Positions 46,560 to 59,260 of a DNA stretch of 64,000 bases are shown one piece after another. Position 1 is the first letter of the stretch. Each line of letters starts with the position of its first letter. Made by a program: the position numbers and the translations under genes. The DNA is from Lithospermum erythrorhizon (lineage: Eukaryota; Streptophyta; Magnoliopsida; Boraginales; Boraginaceae): assembly GCA_019722365.1 (NCBI GenBank), contig JADFUC010001889.1, forward strand, positions 372,001 to 436,000. The letters are read 5' to 3'. Under the pieces are notes generated by a model. It did not search any database and was not told the DNA's origin. It saw nothing but the letters and a program-made list of their open reading frames with translations.

Positions 46560-49500
46560 CTATTTTTTTAAAATAGCCTTACAATTAGAATCCACCACCC
46601 CTACAGAGGATGATGAAGAGGATGAGAAGTTATTAGCTCTTTGGAATTCTTCTTTATCCTCAGTAAAGGCCTTGCTCAGAACTTCTTGAAGTTCCACATA
46701 TCTTTGTTTCTTCAGCTTTCGTTCCTCCGGGGAGCCGCTTTCCATATATGCAATCTCAGATAAGTCATCGGCATCCATGATCTTATTTAAGACCTCCGAA
46801 CAGCGAGGGAAGAAGCGTTTCCCAAGTTCCACTGCTCAAAAAATGTAATTCACATCAAATAAGAAAAATCGCCAAAGCGCTTGCATTGAGCAATGAAATA
46901 ATTCTCATCACATTCTTTCAACATAACATTCAAGAAACAAAACACAAAGACATTAGAAGTTCATCAATTTATATCAACTACTCTATTGTGAAATGTGAAT
47001 TATTTGGGTAAGAACATCAACCTAGTTCATTAGACCTAACATAAATTTATATTGAGTAACGACATAGGCTAGAGGCCTCTCATGTCAGAAGCTATCTAGA
47101 CAACAAGTTTGCCAACTTGTAAAGGCTGATCACTCGGGAAACATTGCAAAAAGCAGTCATGCCGATCAGTCGAAAGTATACTGCAAATAAACAAAAGACA
47201 AATCGAGAAAGAATGTGTAACATCTTTACCAGTTTTTGAGAGTGCTCTTAGCCTATTCAGATGCTCTTCTTTAAGTTTGAAGGGTGCGTCATTTAAGTCC
47301 ACAGTTTTTCTATGGGCATCAGCCAATTTCTTCTTCATGGAAGCCAAAGGAATTTCAGAAGTACCATCAACTTGAGCAATATCCATTGCAACTTTAGCTT
47401 CCATGGGAAAGAGAAGCTTCGCAAGCCCAACTGACAAGGTCATATATGGTTTAATCAACAATCATCAGAAAATATTTATAAAACAAAACATAGATAGAAA
47501 CATCAACATAAAAATATTCTTTGTATGGTTATTAGACTTCAACTCCAACAGAAAAATGGCAGACAAAAAAAGGGGTAAGTTATGAAGAAAAATCAATTAA
47601 TGCAAATACCATTATTCTAAACAAGCTTAAGCAAGGGACGAAATACACATATCATGTACTGTTCTTCGTATGGCTAATAACGCAAGGTTAATATGAACTT
47701 CTCCTTGTGTGGATGTGGTTCTTATGATTTGGAAAAACATATAAATCAACAAACAGAAGAAAAAATATCTACAAGAACGGCCATATTGATTTATCAAAGA
47801 AACCTATATATGGATCTGGTCATTCCTCTCCTGGGAAAAGGCATAACAGGACATGGATTTTACAGAAATAGCTTCAGTCTGAAGCAATGTAACCTTAGGA
47901 TCACATAACATTTAGACATAAATATAATAGTGTAAGACTAGAGTAACCACAAATAAGAAAACAGTTTAGACTTGAGAAGAAATATCTGTAATACAAACAA
48001 TTATTTTAACAGAGAAAATGTAATCAGATGGAACAACAGTCGTAGTTCTTTGCAGAATAAAGACAGCAATGCCCTCACATAAAAGGACAATTGATATAAC
48101 GAACAAGCTAGAAGATGAAATTTCTGACAGCCATTGCACAAGAACATGGAAAAATCAGAGAATCACTCCTGCTTTTATTTGAATGACCCAGAGTTTACTT
48201 CACACATTTAAGGTAGAAACTCGACTTGATATACGTTAACAATTGTACTTATTTGACTTTAGCAATTTTACTCTTGGTAAACAGTATTTCAAGTGAGGGA
48301 TATAAGCACTCAATGATATAAAATGTTTTGAAGGGTAAAATTGAAAAGAAGTGATAAAAAAAGGAAAGGGGTCATCATTCATAACCACACCAAATTAATA
48401 ATGGATCATTAAATAAAATCAGAGGGAGCACCGAGCATCAAATAATTTAATTTCACTAAATAAAACAACAATAACATGCCCCAATGCCTAGGCTCCCGCC
48501 TAAGCGGGTCAATAAATAAAAAAGTGGAAAAATGATGTTTCCATCAATAGGATTAATCTGGTGTACGAGTACAAATTTTGTAGGAACGGGCAAAATACCT
48601 CTGTTTTCAAGATACAGCAATTTCATTCGCAGAGCATCACCAGCCATAGCAAGAGAAACTGAAGCTTCTCCCAGTAGTGGATCTCTACTTTCTGCTTGCT
48701 CCAGAATTTCAATACATAACCGTTCATTAGGAGTAGCTTTCCCATTGGCAGTTTCTTTCTGATAGTCCACAGCCCTGGTGAGCCTCTTTGAGATCTGAAG
48801 AGCTTTCCTACCATCTGATGTGAGCTCCGAAGGTCTGGCTCCCTTAGTGAGAAGAGATACTACAATTTTAGGCTCTTTTCTCATTGCAGCGATATGAAGC
48901 ACAGTATACCCCCTTGAATTTTTGTGGTTCACATCTGCAAGAGCTAGATCAAGCAGCTCTGCCGTTGTTTTGGGATCACAATAAGCAACAGCATAATGAA
49001 GGGCGCATGCATCATCAAGAGTGGTATGGCCCTCTTTGAGTAACATTCTTACTAATTCAACATCATCGGACTCCAGAGCGCGATGTATTCTCTTTACATG
49101 CTTATCAGGAAAGTCACTTCTTTCAGGCCCTTGAGACCCAAGATCCATGCGCATATCAATTATTTGCTTTACAATTGGGTGTGGTAGGGCGTTATCTAAA
49201 GTCACAACATCAACATCTGATTGGACAATAATCTCTATACACCTTTTAAGTAGACTCTTGCACACCTTACTGCACATACTTGCAACAGATAAGACCATCA
49301 AGATATCATCAGTTGTTGCCTTATCAACAATATCCAGTAGGTCTCCCTTCACAAAATATCAAGACAAAATTGAAAAATTCACATGAGTATAAATGTGACA
49401 CTAGCCTGAACTAGAAACTATACAATAAAGAATTATATAAATGAGTTCAATCACAACATTATAAGAGATAGTGTGACCAAACGGGAAAATAGTAGTCATC

Positions 49501-50363
49501 ATTCATATAAGCTTTTAATTCTAGCCATCTGCTTTTGTGCACGCTAATGCAATTAACTTAAGCAATTACAGAGACTAACTTAGGTAATCGTCTATCAATG
49601 TGATCCAGTTTCATGTTCCATCAATTCAAATAGACAAGATGACCAGGCAAAATCATAGAAACTAATTAGTGGTATGAGCCAAATGATGTATCGTTTGGAC
49701 TCGCAATCATTCCCAAACAGCAACCAAGCTCTACCAACAAGAAAAACTGGCTCGTAGTATGTAATGCTTACAGACCCTCGGAATATTTCAGCTTTAGACC
49801 ACAAAAAATCAACTAGAAATAAAATTGCTAAACTATTCAACAAATGCTACATCAATTGATTTAAACATTACCTGAAACCTGGACACCAAATCCGATATCT
49901 GAAACACGAATGAGGCATACAAAGCATCCACCATGAACTCCACCACGGGCCGACAAGCCAAGTGCGAGCATTCTTCGTCAACACAAACACACACACCCTC
50001 AGGCGCCGCTCTGACCTTACCACTATACATATACCTCACCACAGTGATCAACGCCTCGTAACTGACATCACGCTCTTTCATCCAATCCTTAAGCTTCACC
50101 CTCACATTCCTCGCCTTGCACCCAAACACACTCCTAAAAAACGGACTCCTCGCGGACAAAATGCATCGATGCACGGGGATCACCATCCCTCCAGCATCCA
50201 CAATCTCCGCATCAGCATAGCCAAAATCCGGCTGCAAATTCCCGAGAAATATTGACTCGAGCGTTTCCGATAAGCGCCTCAACGCGGCCACTTCAGACGG
50301 CGACTGCTCGGGGCCAATGCAGCATACACTGCTGCTCCCACTTCTCGTATCCATATCGTACAA
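46560..50363 (-). CDS. NPR1: NPR1-type salicylic-acid co-receptor (BTB-ankyrin)
   Basis: Four exons on the minus strand (50363-49872, 49346-48599, 47430-47230, 46831-46560) join in frame to 570 residues; a second ATG at 50354 would give 567. The BTB/POZ domain (about 45-160) includes DAEIVDAGG and the C2HC zinc motif C127-x4-C132-x-H134-x2-C137. Ankyrin repeats follow, with [20 protein letters not shown] and [15 protein letters not shown]. The C-terminal domain has [16 protein letters not shown] and [21 protein letters not shown] basic patch LKKQRY is near the nuclear-localisation position, and the tail is Ser-rich. NPR1 binds salicylic acid and co-activates TGA factors in systemic acquired resistance. 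The tail and [17 protein letters not shown] block look closer to NPR1 than to NPR3/4. The four-exon structure is the family norm. Confidence 0.93.
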
Positions 50364-50409
50364 TTTCGAATTGATTTTATATGTAATTCGATTCGATCAA
50401 GTTGTATAC

Positions 50410-50820
50410 ACTACCTCCATCCCAAAAACATAGTCTAGTCTCATTTCCAATGCTCAAAATTTACACATTAATTCACACACGTAACTTAGATAAATATGTG
50501 GACTTAATTATTTGACTCAAAATTAACAAATTGTAATGTATTAATTGACACGCATAACTTAGATTTGACTCAAAATTAACAAATTGTGAATGTTAATTGA
50601 CACACATAACTTAGGTTTGACTTATAATTAATAAATTATACGGACTTAATAAACACACTTAACAAAAAAGTGCACCTTAATTGACATAAATAATTTACAT
50701 TTGAATCAAAATTAATAAACTGTGCAATTTTAATAGTTACATATAAGTTAGATTTGATTACATAGTTACATACATATAAATATTTGAGTTTGTAACCTTA
50801 GTCAAATAAAAATGAGATGA
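50410..50820. repeat. MITE-like block with tandem ~52-bp repeats carrying W-box cores, upstream of NPR1
   Basis: The block starts CTACCTCCATCCCAAAAACA and ends near AAATGAGATGAATAGAG, resembling diverged MITE ends. Inside, units containing CATAACTTAGATTTGACTCA and AAATTAACAAATTGT recur. The hexamer TTGACT, a W-box core with the TTGACY form, occurs at 50512, 50565 and 50617. These positions are about 150-260 bases upstream of the NPR1 start codon. Confidence 0.65.
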
Positions 50821-52008
50821 ATAGAGAGATAATGAAGCATGGTGCGATTGAATAATTCAAAGTAAAAAATGATGGAGCTCAAGGGGAAGAGTTGACTATG
50901 GAAAACAGTAGGGGGGGGGTTGATGACGAGTACAAGCAAGGTTGACGTACTGACTAATAAAAATAAGTTTCTCAAAAATGGATTATGGCAGTTAGTTTTG
51001 TTAATAAAGGTCAAGTTGACAGGGTTTGACATAACTTTCGGCGCCGTAGATCTTTATCGAGTAGAATTGATTATTTGATTGTTCGAGGTATAAAATATTT
51101 TTTTATAGATAAAATTCAAAAGCATAATAAGCATACATGGTATTGGCGTTCGACTTACACTATTTATGCTAACACTAGAACTCTTAATATTAAAAGCAAT
51201 TATTTTTTACTCGGTGACACGGATGTCGGTCAGCAAGTATTGAGTTAGACTTTTAAACTGGTATTGAGTATTGAATTGCAGCAATTTTTATATTTTATAG
51301 AATCGGATATCTATCAATATTTTCTCAAATCGGACTCAATAATCAATCTAACGGATAATTGAGTGGGATTTTTCATTAGTTGATATCAAGCTCCTGATCA
51401 GCTGACAACCTAATTGTAGTAGTAGAGGTTATTAATTAGTTGAGTTATATGAGGTTACATGTAGATTTGAGTGAATCGAGGCTCGAACTAAGCTCAGTCA
51501 AGTAACGAGATAAGTCTAGTTTGAGTATGTGTCAGATTGCCTGATTGTATAGACATTTAATTAAGTATGTACTTACTAGATCGTTTGAAGTATTGATCGT
51601 TTTTTCCTATTCTAACATGACTTGTATTTAATTTATATATCAAAATATGTATAAAACTATACACAATTTCAGTTTCAAAAGATACGGATGAACACACTTA
51701 AACGAGTCAAATGAGCTATTTATTTGCCGCTTATACTTTTTATGTGACACTCCTTAATCTTTAAATGCTCATTATTAATAAATTATGATATTCGATATAT
51801 AATAAATATTATTATTAATAAATTATGAGATTTCAATATTCTTTAGTACAATTTATCTTTTAAATATCGTTATTAATAAATTATGGTATTAAATATTCTT
51901 AGTAAATAAGCATTATTGATAAATTCTAATTTAAATCTTCTTTGGGGCCATACAAAACGTAAATTACTCAAGAATTCATTATTGATAAATTATGTTATTT
52001 TATCTTAA
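50821..52008. other. AT-rich intergenic DNA
   Basis: The stretch holds a run of nine G at about 50911, repeated ATTATTAATAAATTATGATAT-like units near 51765-51990, and no coding signal. TATTAATAAATTATG-type units recur at least four times and look like a decayed AT-rich tandem repeat. Confidence 0.5.
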
Positions 52009-52815
52009 TGTTGGAAATATGAGATGTTATATGTATAAATATATGACCGTTGAACAATTGGGTGTACAACCCGATTATTATTTAAATAATAATAAGTTCA
52101 TATATATCTTGGTATTTGAATGATTAATATATTAGATAACTCGATTGAATTAGGGGTTATGATGAACTACTTAGAGTAAGATTCATGTCATATATTAATA
52201 AGATGTTCGGTTAAACATAAATCAATATATTGCTAATTTCAATCGGCGCAGAAACGTGTGTATGACAACCCAATCGAGCCTCATTTAATTATAGCATCAG
52301 GTTTAAAATATAGCTGTATAAGAATATTAGGGGTGAAATTCCAAGCTGTTGGAAATCACCCAAAGTATATGTAGAGGAGAAGGTGGGAGTTCTATAATGA
52401 TGTAAGGAGGTGGAAGAGTTTAAGGCTGCTAAAATAATACAAAAGTAAGGGATTTTGAAATATATAAAAGCGTGATTACTTCAAAATCCTTTATGTAGAA
52501 TGCTTGACTTTTAAGTTAAATTCTCTCTACACTTTTCTTCCTAATTCGACTAATAGGTGGAAAATCGCTGGATTTTCTGCGTCACCGTCTACTGATTTAA
52601 TATTTTAAAACAAGTAAAACTCACGGAGGCTTCGTTCGTACATTGGTGTGGAGTATTAGCACATAAACCGTCTACGTTGATTGTTGAGTCTCCTCGGATA
52701 TATTCCATTTGCATGATCCACTGAAGAAAGGTACACTTGTACATGTTATTATTTTATTATATTCGTAGAATTGAATTCTGACTTTTATAATTGTTATTTT
52801 AATCGTAAATCAACA
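52009..52815 (+). mobile_element. Probable LTR of a decayed retrotransposon
   Basis: The segment starts TGTTGGAAATATGAG and ends TAAATCAACA, giving the TGTTG...CAACA ends usual for plant Copia LTRs. Just after it, TGGCATGTCGGGATCGAG resembles a mutated initiator-methionine primer-binding site. No second LTR was found to the right, so the element is truncated or very diverged. Confidence 0.5.
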
Positions 52816-54760
52816 GTGGCATGTCGGGATCGAGGCCTACGAATTGTAATTATATAAATGCATGAAAATGTTTATGTATTGTTGAATATGAATTTTATAT
52901 GTTTGAATTGCAATTAGATAATTTTTAATTCAGATTGTAGAAGTATGTTGATTAAATAATTAAATATGATTAATTGTTAATCATTTTCGAAAATAATTAA
53001 TGTAGTTAAATCAGAAATATTTTTTTGGATTTTTATGAATTTTTTGAAAATTTTTTGAGCAAAATTTATATCAGTTTTGATTTTGAATCGATAAAAACTG
53101 ATTGTTTTATTAAAGTAATAAAACGGTAAAGCGGCTTGTTGAACAAACATACATGTCTTGGCGTTAGCCTGGTGAGCCGGCATGGCGTCCTGGTGACGTC
53201 CCGGTAGCCAATCAGTTATTGCGGCGTTAGCGACCGTAGTCCGCCCAGTGGACAACGCGTCGGCGAAGATGCCACGACACCTAATGGCGTGGCGGACAGC
53301 GTCGTCGTGCCACGTCGGCTATTGACATCAGCGTACTTGCGTCAACTACTACGTCGACATGGCGTCGAAACTTTTGTCTTAGCGTAAGCGTTGAGATCCT
53401 CTTGGACATGGGTTGGACTCTGTGGTGATCGATTGTAAAATTTCCTTTATTGGGCATAAGCGTTTGGAGTCTGACTTGGCTTGTTAGTTCGGTTCTCGGG
53501 CGATATCATTAATTGTTTTGATATTTTTTGTCTTGGCGAGAATATGTTGTATATTGGTTGCTATTATGTGATTAGAATCTGCGATGGATTCTTTTCTTAA
53601 AGCATTCTTATCCGTTGTATAGTATTTTGAGTTATTCGAGGCAGTGTCTTTTAAATTTGAATCATCAGTAGATTGGTGGCTACGGTGTCGAGTTTGGACG
53701 GTCCCCAGCATCCAGCGTCACGACTTTAGGCAGTCGTTCACGTAACCTATATTCTTATAGAGAGACATGATATTTTGAATAACAAACAAATTGATAATAC
53801 TTGTGGTAAATGACTGCATGATTTCAGGTTTAATCTTACAAGATGAGCTAAAGTCAACTCTTGCGAGTTAATTGGGAGGTTGTTGATCTTGATTTGGATT
53901 TTGTATATTCGAGATACAAGTCAATCGAGGATATAAGTCGTTGAATGATACGTCAGGGGTGATAAGAGTATAGAATGACCGTATAAATAATATCAAGTTA
54001 CGAATTAAGTATCATCGACATGAGTAATGTATTTTCGAGAGGAATGAAGCGTAATTCACCGTCTTAGAAAGCATTATGATAAGATATGTAAGTAAGGAAT
54101 TGTATTTAATGTATTTAAAAACCTGATGGATGAAAATCTTTCAATTTAAAGTATACCCAGTCATTTCATTCTACCTTAGATGTATCGATAGTTGAGTGAT
54201 ACAAGTAAGAATTATGTTGATATAGTTGAAACACAATGAATGGAATAGATGCATATTAAAGTTATTGCAACACCTTTAAATTAAATTTATTCATACTCAA
54301 TTATGAGACAATTCAAGAGTTATGTATGACAAACAAATTTTGAAAGCGTCTCAAATGGACAAGTTAAGTTTGTGTCACGAAGTAGACATAATTTAACAGG
54401 TCTAACATTGAGATTTTGTCACCATGTACATAATTAAGAAGTAGGCAGTGTTATTTAATCTCTTATAGGATTGCGATTTATTGTATGTAAGTATCTTCTC
54501 ATGAAGTATAAAAGGTGGAAATAAATATCACGGCTTGAATGTATTCCAAGTGGCTCCTTAGGAGATGGCAATCTGGCTGCTAGAATCGCTTGGTTATATC
54601 GGGAATGTTGTGTGTAATTCACGATTTATTGATAACGTCAATGTAAAGATACGCTGATGTTATGAATAAATCATCTTCGTGCGAAATTATACTGCGTAGA
54701 ACAAAACAATTGAATCTAAGCTCTACAGAATGAGGTATGTCAATACCTGAGTGGCTAACT
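52816..54760. other. Decayed internal region of a retroelement, with a GC-rich island
   Basis: No long ORF is present. At about 53120-53380 the composition switches to GC-rich with very many CpG (for example CGACAACGCGTCGGCG-like runs), unlike all nearby DNA. The rest is AT-rich spacer without recognisable gag or pol motifs. Confidence 0.45.
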
Positions 54761-55054
54761 ACACTAATAGGAGACTTGGAACTTCCAAGTCGTTCACTAT
54801 TTCCCAAACGTGCTTTGTTTTTTACCTATATCCCAACCGCGTAAGTCAAACCTAAAAGAACTAAAAGAGTTTCAAGTCAACCAAATCCCCCAAAGAATCT
54901 TCCTCCGTCCATCTCTTAACCGTGTCCACTGTCCACATCTCACACGCTACCCCCTACCCCCACCCTCAAGAACCAATGCCTATATATTCATTTTCAAACC
55001 CTTCAGTGTTCACATATCTTTTTAGTCAAATATATTTAAACATTTCACTAAACT

Positions 55055-56492
55055 ATGGTAATTTCCTCTTTCCCATATATAAATCAAGAAGACACTCTTT
55101 TCTCATCCAACATGTTTGATTTCACTCAAGATTTTGACTCATTTTCCACAACCAAAAAACGCAAAACCAATATTAATCCTACTCAGGAAAGTAAGCTTGA
55201 GAGGACTTGTTCATTTCAAGAATTAATGAATAGGCTATTTCCTGAAGAAATTGACCCACAAGTTGAGTCCCATCACTTGTTCCAAAACCAACTATTTTTG
55301 GAAGAATTTAGTGTTGATGATCAGGTTGATCAAGGATTTCGAGTTATGAATAATGAGGAGGTTTCTTTCAACGGAAATTTGAAGAGGGCACATCCTGAAA
55401 GCTTTGATGCAAAACCAATGTTAGAGAATCCTGGAAGTAGTAATGCAGGAGGGGGGCAAAATCCGAGGAGGTTGTGGATGAAGAATCGTTCAAAGGCTTG
55501 GTGGGATCAATACAATAGTGTTGATTGTCCTGATGAGGAGTTCAAGAAAGCTTTCAGGATGAGTAAAGCAACATTTGAGCTTATATGTAGAGAGCTTGAG
55601 CCTGTTGTGAACAAGAAAGACACAATGCTAAGGTCAGCTATCCCTGTAAGGCAACGTGTAGCGGTTTGTATATGGCGATTAGCTACCGGTGAGCCTCTCC
55701 GTGAAGTGTCGAAAAAGTTCGGTTTGGGGATATCTACTTGCCATAAACTAGTCCTGGAGGTTTGCAAAGCAATCCAGGATGTTTTGAAGCCCAAGGTCTT
55801 GAATTGGCCTAATGAGCAGAAAATGGAGGAGGTGAGGAGGGGGTTTGAGATGTTTTCGGGGATTTCTAACGTTGGAGGAGCATTGTACACAACCCATATA
55901 CCGATTATTGCTCCAAAAGATAGAGTGGCAATGTATTACAACAAGAAACAGACAGAGAGGAATCAGAAGACGTCGTATTCAGTTAGTGTTCAAGGGGTTG
56001 TTGACAATCAGGGAATTTTCACTGATGTCTCAATTGGTTGGCCTGGATCAATGCCTGATGATAAAGTCCTGGAAAAATCATCCATTTCTCAGAGAGCAAA
56101 TATGGGGTTGATGAAAGATGTGGTTTTGGTTGGAAACTCAGGGCATCCATTGATGGATTGGCTTTTGGTTCCTTACACAAATCAAAACCATACGTGGACA
56201 CAACATGCTTTTAATGAAAAGGTTTCCGACATTCAAAGCAAGGTGGTTTTGTCTACAAAAGAGGACAGAGATGAAACTTCAAGATTTGCCTGTGGTGCTT
56301 ATGGCTTGTTGTGTTTTGCATAATGTGTGTGAGATGAACAATGAGGAATTTAGTAATGAGTTGAGTTTTGAGATGTTTGATGATGACATTGTTGCTGAAA
56401 ATGGTGTGAGATCAGCAAATGCAATGCAATATAGGGATCAAATTGCTCATAAGTTGTTGCATTTCAACTTTGCTGGCACTAATTCTCTATAG
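55055..56492 (+). pseudogene. ALP1/HARBI1-like transposase-derived gene, frameshifted near the 3' end
   Basis: A single exon starts at ATG 55055 (alternative 55091, MFDFTQDF). It reads to 56323, then the true C-terminus continues in another frame to 56492. Conserved blocks are RRLWMKNRSKAWWDQYN, a helix-turn-helix-like REVSKKFGLGISTCHKLVLE, GGALYTTHIPIIAPKDRVA, TDVSIGWPGSMPDDKVLEKS and TWTQHAFNEKVSDIQ. After DIQ the family normally continues about a dozen residues to an LKGRW motif. Here that stretch is missing and RWFCLQKRTEMKLQDLPVVL follows in the other frame, so a deletion of about 32 bases is inferred. The DDE core has THIP where active PIF/Harbinger enzymes have a first catalytic aspartate, as in the domesticated plant group of At5g12010. 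A TATA-like TATATATTC lies at about 54980. Possibly expressed as a truncated 422-residue protein. Confidence 0.8.
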
Positions 56493-58230
56493 AGACTTCC
56501 ATAGCAGATAGATTATTTTCTTCCAGTTTTGTTGTTTTTGTTGTGATTGAATTTATTTTTTACATGGCTTGCTTGTCATGTTATATAATATAAAAAATTG
56601 TTTTGTTTTTTTGGACATGTGCATATTTTTCCCTCCTTTGATTGCGTAATGCTTAGTAGACCCTGTTATAGAACACTGTTAAATATAATTTGTTCTAGAA
56701 CATGTAGACAACCATTTAAATGTTTTTTTTATAAGTAAGAAATATATTGTTAATAATGTGATCCATCACATAATTATTTAACATACTAATTTTGGAATTT
56801 TGAAGTAGCTAACATCATAAACAAAAGAAATATTAATTCTATTTCAATTTTTTCTATTTTTTGAAAAAATCATCCGTCGAAGTAGCATCTGATGGCCGCC
56901 ATATAAGGGCATTATTATTTAGTTGATGGTCTTCAAGAAACTTTATCCAAATTTGCACACCTGCGATACTATCAGCATGTCTACTCAATACCAGTTTTGG
57001 CTAAATGTTCGTATACCCTGTTATACACGAAAAAAATTAAATGCAAGGCAAATTGGCCAATGCGAGCACGGCACGTGTGATTTTTCCCAGTATATAAAAG
57101 GCGAAACCGAGAAGTGTCGTGTGCTTGAACACGTACAACATTCCACAATTATTAATCGAGAGTCGAACAACGTAATAATTTAATTTTCTTGTAGTCTTGG
57201 GCATCGAGCGATGGTATGGTATGCGTGAAGTCTTGAATAATGCGTGGCAGTATTACTGATTAAATCGTGTAGGTCACTTACATAAACAATGAGTGTGCGG
57301 GAGAATGCGATATGGTGTGTCATTTGGGCCGCCTGTGTGGTTATATGTGATTGATCCTTGTTTGTAACAACTCATTGGTTAAGATTTTTTAAGCATCTTG
57401 ATCAAGAACATAATATATCCATTTAAGCATCCATGTGCGTGCATTAATATGACGAAAGTAGTTCTCGATCCTCGACTTGTAAGGCATCACAACCTTTTAG
57501 CAACAATGCACCAACTCAATTCCCTTGAACTAGAACACAGTAATACTTGAAGTTAAAATGTATTAGTACATATAACTATATAAGTAATTTTAGTAATGTA
57601 GAAGGACTTACAATTTGGAGTAATGAGGTTGAAATTTTGAACAATAAATCATTCAATGTACCCTAGAAGAGAGGCAGAGAACATATATAACAAACAACTT
57701 TCTATAGATTTGTACTTTCTTAATTACACATATCAAGATTAATAATTATTGTTAGAACCGCCATATTTTGAGACTTGGAAGGTCAATCTCTTGATCATCA
57801 AGGCATCATGAAGACACAAGCATTTTGATCAGAACATAATATATCGATTGAAAGTTCGAATCACTACAGCTTTTGTTTATATCTTAATATATTAAATTCA
57901 AATTGAAATACTGACTTTTTGCTTATATCTGGTTTTTGTTATAAATGCATTAATATAGTAGCTCGATCTCGACTTGTAAGGCATCACCAAGTTAATTCTT
58001 GGTATTTAGTAAAATATTAAATCACAGTGGCAATTGATGCTAGCTAAGGAAAATTGTTATCCTCCGACATATGAAGCTCCACAATCAATAAAATGGATAA
58101 TAAGAAGCATGATATTTAATTTGAATATGGAAAAATAGTTAAAATTATGGCGTGATAAATACCCGTCTGAGAAATGAGATCCCATAATCAGCATTTCCTA
58201 ATACAACTTGCGTCCTTCATGAGTCGCCTC
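56493..58230. other. Intergenic DNA with a diverged duplication
   Basis: About 57390-57495 and 57815-57990 share GATCA(A)GAACATAATATATC, GCATTAATAT, CTCGACTTGTAAGGCATCAC and flanking similarity in the same order, an old direct duplication. No gene is seen. The open frame 56923-57183 has no recognisable features. Confidence 0.5.
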
Positions 58231-58232
58231 CA

Positions 58233-59004
58233 TCAGTACAACGCCGGGGAAGGCGGGTGATACCACCTACAAATCCATAAGAGACCAACCACATTATACT
58301 TTGTAGCAACAAGGAATTCTACTTCGGGTAAGCTCATCCAATAATCCCGCGGTGCAAATCCATCTTCAAAGTAAGCGATTTGCTTATATAGACTATCAAT
58401 ATCGATCCAAGACATAAGTTGAGCATAAAAATCGCGATCCATGATATTGCTCAGGCTAATCCATGGTATTCTGCAGTTGTATGCAACTGCGGCAATATGG
58501 ATGGTGTGGGACACGGGGATAGATATCATCCGACGCTCTCACCACAGCAGTTTGCTTCGAGCTGATTAGGGGAAAGTTAGAATGAAGTTAGACAAAGACA
58601 ATCACTGATTTTGGAATTCAACACACCAAAGTTTGATCTTCGATCAAACAGCCGAGCACACATATTCATTGCAACAAACATGTTGGACAACAAAAGTTTA
58701 CCATTAACAAACACAAAAACCAGAAGAAACTTGTACAAAATGTCAACAAATGAAGAAATATGAATCAGAAGAAACTCAAATAACCAAATAAGCTACAAGC
58801 AATAAAGAAAACTTACCAATAAAGGGCATCTGTGTTGTGACTTATGCAAGCAATGATTCCATTATCAGGAAAATTCCTGGAAACTGAAGCATCAAGAGCT
58901 TGATGATATTTCCTAGTCAACTCGACCCAACCACCTAAACCAGCGCCAAGGGTCTCCAAGATGCAATAGATGGAACCTTTTGTTTTGGGATGAATCGAAG
59001 GAAC
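58233..59004 (-). pseudogene. Raffinose synthase (GH36) fragment fused to foreign sequence
   Basis: Minus-strand block 59004-58817 reads [20 protein letters not shown] and then [16 protein letters not shown] and SHNTDALY, a conserved part of raffinose synthase (galactinol-sucrose galactosyltransferase). A GTAAGT donor and a CAG acceptor (58562) remove an intron, and the next block reads CSKQTAVVRASDD, exactly as in the family. Then about 8 bases are missing between YPR and VSHTIHIAAVAYN, shifting the frame. After AVAYN the match stops. The rest of the open frame (to 58233) instead reads WMSLPEVEFLVATKYNVV, reminiscent of the OTU/MULE-associated plant family. Both ends of the enzyme are missing, so it is inactive. 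The retained intron shows capture of genomic DNA, not of mRNA. Confidence 0.75.
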
Positions 59005-59059
59005 CTGAGCACCCGTTTGGAATTCGAAAAACGGTTTATATAGGGGAAAATATTAACCT

Positions 59060-59260
59060 ACATTTAGTGCTGCAAACGAGCCGAGCCGGGTATTGGAGTA
59101 CCAAACTCGAGTAGTTAAGATAACGAGTCGAGTAGATAGCAGGCGATGTAAAGTAACATTTCCAATTTTATCTGGGACCCGACTTGATAAGACAACGAGT
59201 CTGGTAGTTAACGAGTCGGTTACCGAATAGTACCCGAGCCGTTAAGTTAATGAGCACAAG
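59060..59260. mobile_element. Fragment of hAT-like element with GAGTCGAGTAG motifs
   Basis: The start TAGTGCTGCAAACGAGCCGA is a common tip of plant non-autonomous hAT-like elements. Repeats of ACGAGTCGAGTAG, AACGAGTCTGGTAG and AACGAGTCGG follow. No matching right end was located. Confidence 0.4.

Noticed and set aside
49962..50255. 97-codon plus-strand ORF
   Set aside because: It is antisense to the BTB exon of NPR1.
55507..55890. 127-codon minus-strand ORF
   Set aside because: It is antisense to the ALP1-like gene; the conserved protein is on the plus strand.
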